64,000 nt of DNA, from assembly GCF_040529335.1 (NCBI RefSeq), contig NZ_CP159534.1:6200001-6264000 (forward strand). Reading direction: 5' to 3'. This DNA is from Streptomyces sp. HUAS MG91 (GTDB lineage Bacteria > Actinomycetota > Actinomycetes > Streptomycetales > Streptomycetaceae). Below the pieces are notes generated by a model, which worked only from the letters and a program-made list of their open reading frames with translations, was not told the DNA's origin and searched no databases. Below are positions 38,887-52,422 of the stretch, piece after piece. The translations under genes were made by a program, and so were the position numbers. Numbering within the stretch: position 1 is the stretch's first letter; every line of letters starts with the position of its first letter.

Positions 38887-39003
38887 GACGGGTCCTCACT
38901 CGATCCACGCTGGTCTTGGGCTGTGCCCGGTGAGGCTACCCAGGCCGAGCGGGCCCTTCCACTTCAGGGGGTCCGGACGAGTAAGGGACGCGCCACGAGC
39001 GAC

Positions 39004-39243
39004 TCAGCGCCCGTCCGACGCCTCGGACTGCTGGACGTGCTGTGTGGACTGGTCGGCGGACAGCGCCGGCATCCCGAACAACAGGGAGCCGGCGATCCCG
39101 GCGACGACGGTCAGCCCGACCAGCCAACGGCCGGCGAGCTGACCTGCGGAGGGACGCTCACGCGCAGGCGGCGTGACGTTACTGCGGAACTTGTCGGCTT
39201 CGGCGATGAAGGCGAAGGGAACGGGTTCGCGCCGACGGAACAT
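39004..39243 (-). CDS. Small single-pass membrane protein
   Basis: 79 residues from ATG 39243, with GAGGAG upstream. A basic N-terminus (MFRRREPVPF) and a polar segment precede one TM helix (about 40-60), followed by a short Ser/Gln-rich tail. The gene is divergent from thyX. Function is unknown. Confidence 0.6.
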   Translation of the reverse strand: MFRRREPVPFAFIAEADKFRSNVTPPARERPSAGQLAGRWLVGLTVVAGIAGSLLFGMPALSADQSTQHVQQSEASDGR

Positions 39244-39348
39244 GGGTGCTGCTTCTCCTCAAGAGGTTCGAACTAAGTGTGTTCATCTACACAGACGTGC
39301 GCCTGCCCCAAATGGTGCCGTCAATCGCCAAATTCACTGAAGTTTTTT

Positions 39349-39368
39349 CCTGTTCCACGCGGAACAGG
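39349..39368. promoter_or_regulatory. Perfect palindrome upstream of thyX
   Basis: CCTGTTCC-ACGC-GGAACAGG. The 16-base core TGTTCCACGCGGAACA differs at two positions from the ParB-site consensus TGTTNCACGTGAAACA. It lies in the 212-base region divergent between the small membrane gene and thyX, so a local operator is equally possible. Confidence 0.45.
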
Positions 39369-39455
39369 GCCAGACCGGGCGAATGCCGCGTTGTCGGTGG
39401 CGGCCCGTAGAGTGGGCGCCGCCCGACCGTAGTGATGGGAAGGACCCCCCGAGCC

Positions 39456-40196
39456 GTGACCGAAACCCCTGTTGAAGACCTCAAGCCGACGTTCCGTGGC
39501 GATGTCACCGTGGAGCTGGTGAAGCACACCGCCAGCGACTCGGACGTGCTGTTCGCGGCCCGCGTCTCCACCGTAGGCGAGCAGTCCTTGGACGAGCTGT
39601 CCAAGGATCCTGCCCGCTCCAAGGGGCTCATCAACTACCTGATGCGCGACCGGCACGGCAGCCCGTTCGAGCACAACTCGATGACGTTCCTGATCAGCGC
39701 GCCGATCTTCGTCTTCCGGGAGTTCATGCGGCACCGCGTGGGCTGGTCGTACAACGAGGAGTCGGGCCGGTACAGGGAGCTCCAGCCGGTCTTCTACGTC
39801 CCGGACGCCGACCGCAAGCTGGTCCAGGAGGGCCGCCCGGGCAAGTACGAGTTCGTCGAGGGCACCCAGGCGCAGCAGGAGCTGACCGCCCGCTGCATGG
39901 AGGACTCGTACCGCCAGGCGTACGAGGCGTACCAGGAGATGCTGGCGGCGGGCGTGGCCCGCGAGGTGGCCCGCGCGGTGCTCCCGGTCGGCCTGTTCTC
40001 GTCCATGTACGCGACGTGCAACGCGCGCTCGCTGATGCACTTCCTCGGCCTGCGCACCCAGCACGAGCTGGCCAAGGTCCCGTCCTTCCCGCAGCGGGAG
40101 ATCGAGATGGTCGGCGAGAAGATGGAGGCGGAGTGGGCGGCGCTCATGCCGCTCACCTACGCGGCGTTCAATGCCAACGGCCGCGTGGCGCCGTAG
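39456..40196 (+). CDS. thyX: Flavin-dependent thymidylate synthase
   Basis: 246 residues from GTG 39456 (GGGAAGGA about twelve bases upstream; an in-frame ATG at 39432 has no ribosome binding site). The family signature RHRxxSxNExSxRY is present starting at Arg 92 (RHRVGWSYNEESGRY). Later conserved residues NARSLMHFLGLR bind FAD and dUMP. ThyX methylates dUMP using methylene-tetrahydrofolate and FAD and is unrelated to classical ThyA. A terminator follows at 40305. Confidence 0.97.
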   Translation: MTETPVEDLKPTFRGDVTVELVKHTASDSDVLFAARVSTVGEQSLDELSKDPARSKGLINYLMRDRHGSPFEHNSMTFLISAPIFVFREFMRHRVGWSYNEESGRYRELQPVFYVPDADRKLVQEGRPGKYEFVEGTQAQQELTARCMEDSYRQAYEAYQEMLAAGVAREVARAVLPVGLFSSMYATCNARSLMHFLGLRTQHELAKVPSFPQREIEMVGEKMEAEWAALMPLTYAAFNANGRVAP

Positions 40197-40304
40197 ACCT
40201 GAGCAGGCCCCGGGCCAGCGGCCGGAGCACACATGTACGGATCAGCTGACCGAAGTGTCCGTATTGCGGCATTTCATAAAGTTCATCTAGCCTGATCAAA
40301 CGGA

Positions 40305-40342
40305 CCCGGCACTGCTTGAACCCCCGAGCAGGCAGTGCCGGG
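40305..40342 (+). terminator. thyX terminator
   Basis: Perfect 11-bp stem CCCGGCACTGC/GCAGTGCCGGG with a 16-base loop, followed by a pyrimidine-rich run ending TTTGTTGT. Confidence 0.75.
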
Positions 40343-40402
40343 CTCCTCCTTTGTTGTGACTTGTCGCATCCCCCGAGGGGGGACCCGGTGCTGAGCAGCG
40401 AG

Positions 40403-40408
40403 TAGCGT
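40403..40408 (+). promoter_or_regulatory. TAGCGT -10 box of a probable leaderless dapA transcript
   Basis: Seven bases separate TAGCGT from the dapA ATG at 40416, and no ribosome binding site is present in between or just upstream. No clear -35 box. Confidence 0.5.
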
Positions 40409-40415
40409 GTTACCC

Positions 40416-41315
40416 ATGGCTCCGACCTCGACTCCGCAGACCCCCTTCGGGAGGGTCCTCACCGCCATGGTCACGCCCTTCACGGCGGACGGCGCACTCG
40501 ACCTCGACGGCGCGCAGCGGCTCGCCGCCCACCTGGTGGACGCAGGCAACGACGGCCTGATCGTCAACGGCACCACCGGCGAGTCCCCGACCACCAGCGA
40601 CGCGGAGAAATCGAATCTCGTACGAGCCATCGTCGAAGCGGTCGGCGACCGCGCCCACGTCGTCGCCGGAGTCGGCACGAACGACACCCGCCACAGCATC
40701 GAGCTCGCCCGCCAGGCCCAGCAGGCCGGCGCCCACGGCCTCCTCACGGTGACGCCGTACTACAACAAGCCCCCGCAGGAGGGCCTGCTCCGCCACTTCA
40801 CGGCGATCGCGGACGCGACCGAGCTCCCCGTGATGCTGTACGACATCCCGGGCCGCAGCGGCGTGCCGATCAACACGGAGACGATCGTCCGTCTGGCCGA
40901 ACATCCGCGGATCGTCGCGAACAAGGACGCCAAGGGCGACCTCGGCCGCGCCTCCTGGACGATCGCCCGCTCGGGCCTGCCCTGGTACTCCGGCGACGAC
41001 ATGCTCAACCTGCCGCTGCTGTCCGTGGGCGCCGTCGGCTTCGTCTCCGTCGTCGGCCACGTGGTGGCCCCGGAACTGCGCGCCATGCTCGATGCCTACG
41101 TATCGGGTGACGTGCACAAGGCCACGGAGATCCACCAGAAGCTGCTCCCGGTCTTCACCGGCATGTTCCGCACCCAGGGCGTCATCACGACCAAGGCCGC
41201 GCTGGCCCTCCAGGGACTGCCCGGCGGACCCCTGCGACTGCCCCTCGTCGAACTCACTCCTGATGAAACGGCGCAGCTCAAGATCGATCTTGCTGCCGGC
41301 GGGGTACAGCTTTAA
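40416..41315 (+). CDS. dapA: 4-hydroxy-tetrahydrodipicolinate synthase
   Basis: 299 residues, a TIM-barrel aldolase of normal length. Active-site features seen are GTTGESPT, TPYYNKP, the Tyr of YDIPGRSG, and the Schiff-base Lys at about 170 in VANKDAKGD. It condenses pyruvate with aspartate semialdehyde, the first committed step to diaminopimelate and lysine, ahead of DapB. ATG 40416 is probably the first base of the mRNA or very close. The next gene, RNase J, starts 148 bases on, after a G-poor stretch and a strong hairpin. Confidence 0.96.
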   Translation: MAPTSTPQTPFGRVLTAMVTPFTADGALDLDGAQRLAAHLVDAGNDGLIVNGTTGESPTTSDAEKSNLVRAIVEAVGDRAHVVAGVGTNDTRHSIELARQAQQAGAHGLLTVTPYYNKPPQEGLLRHFTAIADATELPVMLYDIPGRSGVPINTETIVRLAEHPRIVANKDAKGDLGRASWTIARSGLPWYSGDDMLNLPLLSVGAVGFVSVVGHVVAPELRAMLDAYVSGDVHKATEIHQKLLPVFTGMFRTQGVITTKAALALQGLPGGPLRLPLVELTPDETAQLKIDLAAGGVQL

Positions 41316-41463
41316 CCACAGACTTGGCAAAGCTCCACAACTGAATCAACAGAACAAGCAGAACAAACAGCTACATCTCAGGCATCACCACAACTGCTAC
41401 TGCACGAACGTCACGCGCGCCACGTGCCTCCAGGCACGTGGCGCGCGTGGTGAGGAGAGTCTT
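41316..41463 (+). promoter_or_regulatory. G-poor spacer and perfect 17-bp hairpin before RNase J
   Basis: Bases 41330-41411 are rich in A and C and poor in G, rare for this genome and like a Rho-loading stretch. A perfect 17-bp stem follows (CACGCGCGCCACGTGCC, 41412-41428, with its complement at 41433-41449) around the loop TCCA. The ribosome binding site GAGGAG starts two bases after the stem. No T-run is present. It may end dapA transcription, be cut by an RNase, or control RNase J translation. Confidence 0.65.
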
Positions 41464-43149
41464 TTGAGTCATCCGCATCCTGAACTCGGCGCCCCGCCGA
41501 AGCTCCCGAAGGGCGGCCTGCGTGTCACCCCGCTCGGCGGCCTCGGTGAGATCGGGCGCAACATGACCGTCTTCGAATTCGACGGCCGTCTGCTGATCGT
41601 CGACTGCGGAGTGCTCTTCCCCGAGGAGGAGCAGCCCGGAATCGACCTGATCCTGCCGGACTTCTCGTCCATCAGGGACCGCCTCGACGACATCGAGGGC
41701 ATCGTCCTCACGCACGGCCACGAGGACCACATCGGCGGCGTCCCCTACCTCCTCCGCGAGAAGCCGGACATCCCGCTGATCGGCTCCAAGCTGACCCTCG
41801 CGCTGATCGAGGCGAAGCTCCAGGAGCACCGCATCCGCCCGTACACGCTCGAAGTCGCCGAGGGCGACCGCGAGCGCCTGGGCCCCTTCGACTGCGAGTT
41901 CGTCGCGGTCAACCACTCGATCCCGGACGCGCTGGCCGTCGCCATCCGCACCCCGGCGGGCATGGTCGTCCACACCGGCGACTTCAAGATGGACCAGCTG
42001 CCGCTGGACCGTCGCCTCACCGACCTGCCGACGTTCGCGCGACTCGGCGAAGAGGGCATGGACCTTCTTCTCTCCGACTCGACGAACGCCGAGGTCCCGG
42101 GCTTCGTCCCGCCCGAGCGCGACATCTCGAACGTGATCCGCGGTGTCTTCGCCGGCGCCCAGAAGCGCATCATCGTGGCGTCCTTCGCCAGTCACGTCCA
42201 CCGCATCCAGCAGATTCTGGACGCGGCCCACGAGTACGGCCGCAGGGTCGCCTTCGTCGGCCGCTCGATGGTCCGCAACATGGGCATCGCGCGGGACCTC
42301 GGCTATCTGAAGGTCCCCGCCGGTCTGGTCGTCGACGTCAAGACGCTCGACGACCTTCCGGACAGCGAGGTCGTCCTGGTCTGCACGGGCTCCCAGGGCG
42401 AGCCGATGGCCGCCCTCTCCCGGATGGCCAACCGCGACCACCAGATCCGCATCGTCTCCGGCGACACGGTGATCCTGGCGTCGTCGCTGATCCCGGGCAA
42501 CGAGAACGCGGTCTACCGCGTGATCAACGGCCTGACCCGCTGGGGCGCGAACGTCGTCCACAAGGGCAACGCCAAGGTGCACGTCTCGGGCCACGCGTCC
42601 GCGGGCGAGCTCCTGTACTTCTACAACATCTGCAAGCCCAAGAACCTGATGCCGGTCCACGGCGAATGGCGCCACCTGCGCGCCAACGCCGAACTGGGCG
42701 CCCTCACCGGCGTCCCGCACGACCGCATCGTGATCGCCGAGGACGGCGTCGTCGTCGACCTGGTCGACGGCAAGGCCAAGATCGTGGGCAAGGTCCAGGC
42801 GGGCTACGTCTACGTGGACGGTCTCTCCGTCGGTGACGTGGGCGAGCCGGCCCTGAAGGACCGCAAGATCCTCGGGGACGAGGGCATCATCTCGGTCTTC
42901 GTGGTGGTGGACTCCAGCACCGGCAAGATCACCAGTGGCCCGAACATCCAGGCCCGCGGATCCGGCATCGAGGACTCGGCGTTCAACGCCGTGGTCCCGA
43001 GGATCCAGGACGTGCTGGAGAAGTCGGCCCAGGACGGCGTCGTCGAGCCCCACCAGCTGCAGCAGCTCATCCGCCGCACGCTGGGCAAGTGGGTCTCGGA
43101 CACCTACCGCCGGCGCCCGATGATCCTCCCGGTCGTCGTCGAGGTCTGA
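41464..43149 (+). CDS. rnj: Ribonuclease J
   Basis: 561 residues from a TTG at 41464 with GAGGAG eight bases upstream. It is a metallo-beta-lactamase fold with the zinc motif HGHEDH (from His 84) and the beta-CASP segments SDSTNAEVPG, ASFASHVHRIQQI and VSGHASAGEL. A C-terminal domain starts about residue 450. RNase J is a 5' exonuclease and endonuclease acting in rRNA maturation and mRNA decay. An upstream open stretch exists in the same frame through the dapA gene, but it lacks a usable start near the ribosome binding site. A strong terminator follows directly. Confidence 0.95.
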   Translation: MSHPHPELGAPPKLPKGGLRVTPLGGLGEIGRNMTVFEFDGRLLIVDCGVLFPEEEQPGIDLILPDFSSIRDRLDDIEGIVLTHGHEDHIGGVPYLLREKPDIPLIGSKLTLALIEAKLQEHRIRPYTLEVAEGDRERLGPFDCEFVAVNHSIPDALAVAIRTPAGMVVHTGDFKMDQLPLDRRLTDLPTFARLGEEGMDLLLSDSTNAEVPGFVPPERDISNVIRGVFAGAQKRIIVASFASHVHRIQQILDAAHEYGRRVAFVGRSMVRNMGIARDLGYLKVPAGLVVDVKTLDDLPDSEVVLVCTGSQGEPMAALSRMANRDHQIRIVSGDTVILASSLIPGNENAVYRVINGLTRWGANVVHKGNAKVHVSGHASAGELLYFYNICKPKNLMPVHGEWRHLRANAELGALTGVPHDRIVIAEDGVVVDLVDGKAKIVGKVQAGYVYVDGLSVGDVGEPALKDRKILGDEGIISVFVVVDSSTGKITSGPNIQARGSGIEDSAFNAVVPRIQDVLEKSAQDGVVEPHQLQQLIRRTLGKWVSDTYRRRPMILPVVVEV

Positions 43150-43158
43150 AGCACCTAA

Positions 43159-43198
43159 GGAGCGGGGCGCCTCGATTTGCATCGAGGCGCCCCGCTCC
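43159..43198 (+). terminator. RNase J terminator
   Basis: Perfect 18-bp stem GGAGCGGGGCGCCTCGAT with its complement around the loop TTGC, ten bases after the stop codon. Confidence 0.85.
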
Positions 43199-43625
43199 AG
43201 TACGTTTACGGCTCCGCCTGAGGGGAACCCGACGCAGTTACGTGCTGGGATCGCTTCCTCGACAGAGGCGGAAATTCCGACTCAGAATCTCTGATAAAGT
43301 CGGTTCAGCCGAAAGGCAAAGGCCCTCCAACGGCCACCGGAAACAAATTCGGACCGGAAACGGAACGGAAAAAGGATCTGGTAAGGTTGGAAACACGAAA
43401 TACCGAAGGGAAGCGCCCGGAGGAAAGCCCGAGAGGGTGAGTACAAAGGAAGCGTCCGTTCCTTGAGAACTCAACAGCGTGCCAAAAATCAACGCCAGAT
43501 ATGTTGATACCCCGTCTCTCTGAGACGAGGTTCCTTTGTAAAAACACAGCGAGGACGCTGTGAACCGGGAGATTATTCCTCTTCCGGTTCCGCTCTCGTG
43601 GTGTCACCCCGATGACGGGGAAACA
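43199..43625 (+). promoter_or_regulatory. rRNA operon promoter and leader region
   Basis: No gene is present. Two likely -10 boxes stand out, TAAAGT at 43295-43300 (in CTGATAAAGTCGG) and TAAGGT at 43382-43387 (in GGTAAGGTTGG). Both contexts look like the multiple rrn promoters of Streptomyces. Around 43464 a boxA-like antitermination element (TTGAGAACTCAACAGCG) begins. The remainder up to the 16S start is leader that is trimmed away. Confidence 0.7.
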
Positions 43626-48578
<4,953 letters not shown>

Positions 48579-48582
48579 CAGT

Positions 48583-48599
48583 TGCTCGCGTCCACTGTG
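48583..48599 (+). other. Right arm of 23S processing stem
   Basis: TGCTCGCGTCCACTGTG, the exact complement of 45434-45450, lies just after the mature 23S end. Confidence 0.85.
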
Positions 48600-48666
48600 T
48601 TGGTTCTGAAACCACGAACAACCGTCGTAGCCTTTTGGTCACGGCTCCGGTTGACAGTTTCATAGT

Positions 48667-48786
48667 GTTTCGGTGGTCATAGCGTGAGGGAAACGCCCGG
48701 TTACATTCCGAACCCGGAAGCTAAGCCTTACAGCGCCGATGGTACTGCAGGGGGGACCCTGTGGGAGAGTAGGACGCCGCCGAACT
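48667..48786 (+). rRNA. rrf: 5S ribosomal RNA
   Basis: About 120 bases from GTTTCGGTGGTCATAGC to CGCCGCCGAACT. The two ends pair to form helix I, and the conserved CCGAACCCGGAAGCTAAG is present. It is the last gene of the rrn operon. Confidence 0.95.
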
Positions 48787-48795
48787 CCTTTTGAT

Positions 48796-48838
48796 AAAGA
48801 GCTGGTCCCCGAACCTTTGGTTCGGGGACCAGCTCTTT
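48796..48838 (+). terminator. rrn operon terminator
   Basis: Perfect 20-bp stem (AAAGAGCTGGTCCCCGAACC and complement) with loop TTT, followed by a T-run (TTTTTTGTTTTG). This is the only classic intrinsic terminator with a clear T-run in the window. Confidence 0.95.
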
Positions 48839-48888
48839 TTTGTTTTGCTTTACTTGTCGTTCACGTGGCGCGATGACCATTCGGTGCC

Positions 48889-49566
48889 ATGGGCACAGTT
48901 GGAATGCTGCAAGCCGCCGGTGTCGGCACCGGTGACGAAGTGATCGTGCCGGCCTACGGCAACCCCGAGGTCGCCGAAGCCGTCGTACAGACAGGCGCCG
49001 CTCCCGTCTTCGCGGACATCGACCCCGACACGTACTGCGTCGACCCCGCACACGTCGCCGCGTGCGTGAGCGAGCGGACCGCCGCCGTGGTCGCCGTGCA
49101 CCGCTTCGGACACCGCGCCGACCTCCAGCGGTTGAAGGGACTCACCCAGCGCCACGGGCTGTTCCTCATGGAACAGGGCGAATCCCGGCTGCCGTTCGAG
49201 GAAGTCGGCCGGCGACGCGCGTACGCGGCCTATCTGAACGGGCGGCTCAGCGGGCTGCGGACGCCCGTGGCCGGCGAGGGGCACACCTATCAGCAGTACG
49301 TCGTGCGCGTACCCGGCAATGGACGGCCCGACCGGGACGCCTTCGCCCGCGCCCTGCGGAGCAAGGGAGTTGAATGCAGCGTGCCGGTGAAGACGCCGGT
49401 GCACCGCATGCCCGCGTTCCGGCGGGACGTGGAGCTGCCCGAGACGGAACGCGCGGCCGACGAAACGCTGGCGCTGCCCCTCGACGCGGAACTGTCCAAG
49501 CGGCAGATGCAGCGCGTCGTCTCCGCCTGCAACGCGCTCGGGGGATTGCTGCAACCCGCCTTCTAG
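48889..49566 (+). CDS. Truncated DegT/DnrJ/EryC1-family protein lacking the PLP lysine
   Basis: 225 residues against the usual 360-400. The first 95 residues match the start of DegT-type aminotransferases (VGTGDEVIVPAYGNPEVAEA, PVFADIDPDTYCVDP, VVAVHRFGHRADL). The last 110 match the end (HTYQQYVVRVPG, ALRSKGVECSVPVKTPVHRM). The middle, which holds the cofactor lysine and its flanking strands, is absent, with the frame kept open. Aminotransferase activity is therefore unlikely; a binding or regulatory role, or decay, is possible. There is no obvious ribosome binding site before the ATG. It sits between the rrn terminator and tRNA-Thr. Confidence 0.75.
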   Translation: MGTVGMLQAAGVGTGDEVIVPAYGNPEVAEAVVQTGAAPVFADIDPDTYCVDPAHVAACVSERTAAVVAVHRFGHRADLQRLKGLTQRHGLFLMEQGESRLPFEEVGRRRAYAAYLNGRLSGLRTPVAGEGHTYQQYVVRVPGNGRPDRDAFARALRSKGVECSVPVKTPVHRMPAFRRDVELPETERAADETLALPLDAELSKRQMQRVVSACNALGGLLQPAF

Positions 49567-49663
49567 CGGAGCCTTCGCGGGCCGTGCGATCGATGGTTCG
49601 AAGCGACCTGATCTTCGGGTATGCTTTAACTCGTTGGTGAGCGGGAAACCGCGAAAGCAACAG

Positions 49664-49736
49664 GCCCCTATAGCTCAGTCGGTAGAGCGTCTCCATGGTA
49701 AGGAGAAGGTCAGCGGTTCGATTCCGCTTGGGGGCT
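49664..49736 (+). tRNA. tRNA-Thr (anticodon GGT)
   Basis: 73 bases folding into a full cloverleaf. The acceptor is GCCCCTA with TGGGGGC, the D-arm AGCTCAGTCGGTAGAGC, the anticodon loop ATGGTAA (anticodon GGT, reading ACC/ACT), and the T-arm contains GGTTCGATTCC. CCA is not encoded. A terminator follows ten bases later. Confidence 0.95.
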
Positions 49737-49745
49737 CAGGAATTG

Positions 49746-49779
49746 AAGGCCCCCGCCCTGGAAACAGGGCGGGGGCCTT
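49746..49779. terminator. Terminator after tRNA-Thr, facing osaC
   Basis: Perfect 15-bp stem AAGGCCCCCGCCCTG with its complement, tetraloop GAAA, then TT. It lies between the tRNA and the end of the minus-strand osaC gene and can serve both. Confidence 0.9.
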
Positions 49780-49803
49780 TTGCCTTTCCCCCGCCCCCCG
49801 GCG

Positions 49804-52422
49804 TCAGTCGTGGTGCAGGCCCGGTACACGCATCGTCAGGATCGCCATGTCGTCGGACGGGGCGTCAGCGGCGAAGCGCTCCACCGCGCGCATGATGCGG
49901 GCGGCCACGGCGCCGGCCGTCAGGCCCGTACACGTCGACAGGACTTCGGCGAGACCGTCGTCGCCCAGCATGCGGGTGCCCTCGCGGCGCTCCGTGATGC
50001 CGTCCGTGACGCACAGCAGGACATCCCCCGCGTCCAGCGTCATCGTCTGCTCGTACAGCTCCAGATCGTCCATGACACCGAGCAGCGGCTGCGGTTCGGC
50101 GAACGGGACGACCGTGCCGTCCTGGCGCAGGCGCAGCGGAAGCGGATGACCGGCGCAGACCATCTTCAGGACCGCCGAGCCGTCCTCCTGCGGCCACAAC
50201 TCCCCGTAGAGCAGCGTCAGGAAGCGGCTGCGGGCGCCCTCGTCGAGGATCGCCGCGTTCAGCCGCTCCAGGACGGCGGGGCCGCCGAAGCCCTCGCGGG
50301 CCAGCAGGCGCAGCGCGTGGCGAGCCAGGCCGGTCACCGCGGCCGCCTCCGGGCCCGTGCCGCAGACGTCGCCGATCGCGAAGCCGTACGCGCCGTCGCG
50401 GATCGGGAAGAGATCGTAGAAGTCGCCGCCCACCTCGTTGCCCTCGCCGGCCGCGCGGTAGATGACCTCCACCTCGACGCCGGGGACGTCCGGGAGCTCC
50501 GGCGGCAGGAGGCTGCGCTGGAGGGACTGACTGATCGCCATGCGCTCCGAGTACAGGCGGGCGTTGTCGAGCGCCAGGGCCGCCCGGCGGCTCAAGTCCT
50601 CGGCCAGCTCCAGGATCTCCTGGCGGAAGTGCTCGTCCGTCGGCTTGCCGAGCGTCAGCATGCCGATGACGCGGTTGCGGGCGACCAGAGGGAGGACCAC
50701 GGTCTCGCCGCCCACCGCGGACGCCGTGGCCAGAGTGGTGCCGATGCCGGAGGTGACGCTCGTCGGCTCGTTCAGGCCGAGGCTTCTCATCGACGTACGC
50801 AGAGCCGCCTGATGGGCCGCCTCCGCGGGGGCCGGCCAGACGCGGGCGCCCGGCGTGGGCACCGGCTCCGGCGGGGCGATCTTGGAGAGGAGCGCCTTGA
50901 GACCGTCGATGCGCTCCTCGTCCTCGTGCAGGACGTACGAGAGGTACGGGTCCGAGGCCTGGTCGGCGATCGTGTACACCGCGCACCAGGTCGCCAGCGT
51001 CGGCACCGTCATCTGGGCCATCAGCGCCAGCGTCTGGTCGCGGTCGAGCGTGCCGGCCAGCAGGTCGGACGCCTCCACCAGGAAGCTCAGCGAACCGCGG
51101 CGCAGCTTCTCCAGCTCGCCGAGGCGGGCCGATTCGACGGCCAGCGCGATGCGGTCCGCCGCGAACTGGAGGCGCAGGGCCTCCTCGTTGGAGTAGCGGT
51201 CCGGGGCCTCCGCCGCGACACCGAGCGAGCCGGTCAGGCGGCCCTCGACCTTGAGCGGGACCGTCACCACCGAACGCATGCCCGTACCGTTCAACAGCGG
51301 TACCGCGCCCGGCACTTGGGTGAGGTCCTCGTGGACGGCCGGCATGCGTGCCGAGCCGTAGCGGCCGGGGCCGACCTCGACCGGTACGCGCGCGAAGCGC
51401 TGACGGGCCGAGGGGAGACCGGTGGAGGCGCGGACCTCGAGCTCCGTCTCGTCGTCGGTCGCGAGGAGCAGGAAGGCCGAGTCGCCGTCGAGCATGTCGC
51501 GGGCCCGCTCGACCGTGCGCTGGAGCAGGCCGTCCAGGTCGTCGGGGGCGGGGGAGCCGATGAAGACCTCGAACGGGTCGGAGCCCTGCGTGTCCGGGGT
51601 CCCGGTGTCGGGCGCCGGGACGCGCAGCGGTGTCTGCAGCACGGCGCGCTCGTGATCCCGTACGAGCAGGCAGACCGTGGAGGGTTCACCGTCGGTGTCG
51701 CGGACCCGCAGATGGGAGGCGTAGACGGGCATGACACGGCCGGTCGCGCCGCGGATGCCGTAGCTGCCCTCCCAGCGCGAGAGCTGGAGCGCGTCGGCGA
51801 TGCCCGTGCTGGTGCCCGGCGTGTGCGGCCAGGCGGCGAAGTCGGTGAGGGGCTTGCCGGTGACCTGGTCGGCGGGATAGCCGAAAAGGTGCTCCGCGTC
51901 CTCGTTCCACGACGTGACCGCGCCGGTCTTGTCGATCTGTACGACGGCGACGCGCACCCGCTCGTCGGCGAGCGGCAGGAGATCCGTGGGGACCACGGGG
52001 CCGGCCGCGCGCGTGCCCACCGGGCGCTCCGGCAGGTCGAGTTGGAACCACACCTGCTTGTGCGTGGCCGAATAGTCCACTCCCCAGCGGCCGGCGAGCG
52101 CGGCACAGAGCTGGAGACCGCGGCCGCCCTCGCGGTCGGGGCTGCCCATGTTGATCGCCGACGACTGGAGCGGGATCTCCCGTTCCGGATAGCGGTCGGA
52201 GACCTCGATGCGGACGTGGTCGTCACTGCGCAGGCACAGGACATCCGCGGACGTGCCCGCGTGCACCACGGCATTCGTCACGAGTTCGCTGGTCAGCACC
52301 ACGGCGTCGTCGATGATGTCGGCGTAGCCCCACCCCTGGAGGGTGTCGCGCACGAAGGACCGGGCGGTCGCGACGGACCGCCCGACGGGCTCGAAGGTGG
52401 CAGCCGCACGCGCGGTGATCAC
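49804..52422 (-). CDS. osaC: OsaC-like multidomain anti-sigma kinase/phosphatase
   Basis: 872 residues from a GTG at 52422 (GGGAG about six bases upstream); an in-frame ATG at 52515 would add 31 low-complexity residues. Domains: an RsbW-like HATPase at about 1-145 (ELVTNAVVHAG, then DREGGRGLQL), PAS at about 155-285 (VTSWNEDAEHLFGYPAD), two GAF-like domains at about 300-455 and 465-630, and a C-terminal SpoIIE/PP2C phosphatase at about 650-870 with NEVGGDFYDLF, GDVCGTGPEAA, CVTDGITERRE and APSDDMAIL. In Streptomyces OsaC is known to bind SigB and bring its activity down after osmotic stress. It is divergent from osaA, as in that system. Confidence 0.88.
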   Translation of the reverse strand: MITARAAATFEPVGRSVATARSFVRDTLQGWGYADIIDDAVVLTSELVTNAVVHAGTSADVLCLRSDDHVRIEVSDRYPEREIPLQSSAINMGSPDREGGRGLQLCAALAGRWGVDYSATHKQVWFQLDLPERPVGTRAAGPVVPTDLLPLADERVRVAVVQIDKTGAVTSWNEDAEHLFGYPADQVTGKPLTDFAAWPHTPGTSTGIADALQLSRWEGSYGIRGATGRVMPVYASHLRVRDTDGEPSTVCLLVRDHERAVLQTPLRVPAPDTGTPDTQGSDPFEVFIGSPAPDDLDGLLQRTVERARDMLDGDSAFLLLATDDETELEVRASTGLPSARQRFARVPVEVGPGRYGSARMPAVHEDLTQVPGAVPLLNGTGMRSVVTVPLKVEGRLTGSLGVAAEAPDRYSNEEALRLQFAADRIALAVESARLGELEKLRRGSLSFLVEASDLLAGTLDRDQTLALMAQMTVPTLATWCAVYTIADQASDPYLSYVLHEDEERIDGLKALLSKIAPPEPVPTPGARVWPAPAEAAHQAALRTSMRSLGLNEPTSVTSGIGTTLATASAVGGETVVLPLVARNRVIGMLTLGKPTDEHFRQEILELAEDLSRRAALALDNARLYSERMAISQSLQRSLLPPELPDVPGVEVEVIYRAAGEGNEVGGDFYDLFPIRDGAYGFAIGDVCGTGPEAAAVTGLARHALRLLAREGFGGPAVLERLNAAILDEGARSRFLTLLYGELWPQEDGSAVLKMVCAGHPLPLRLRQDGTVVPFAEPQPLLGVMDDLELYEQTMTLDAGDVLLCVTDGITERREGTRMLGDDGLAEVLSTCTGLTAGAVAARIMRAVERFAADAPSDDMAILTMRVPGLHHD

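Noticed and set aside
40407..40415. GTG at 40407 as the dapA start
   Set aside because: It lies within and next to the -10 box and would add three residues with no ribosome binding site. The ATG at 40416 fits the leaderless pattern seen at three other genes.
49664..49736. tRNA-Thr as an integration site
   Set aside because: No integrase gene and no repeated copy of the tRNA 3' end is seen nearby, so there is no support for an integrated element here.
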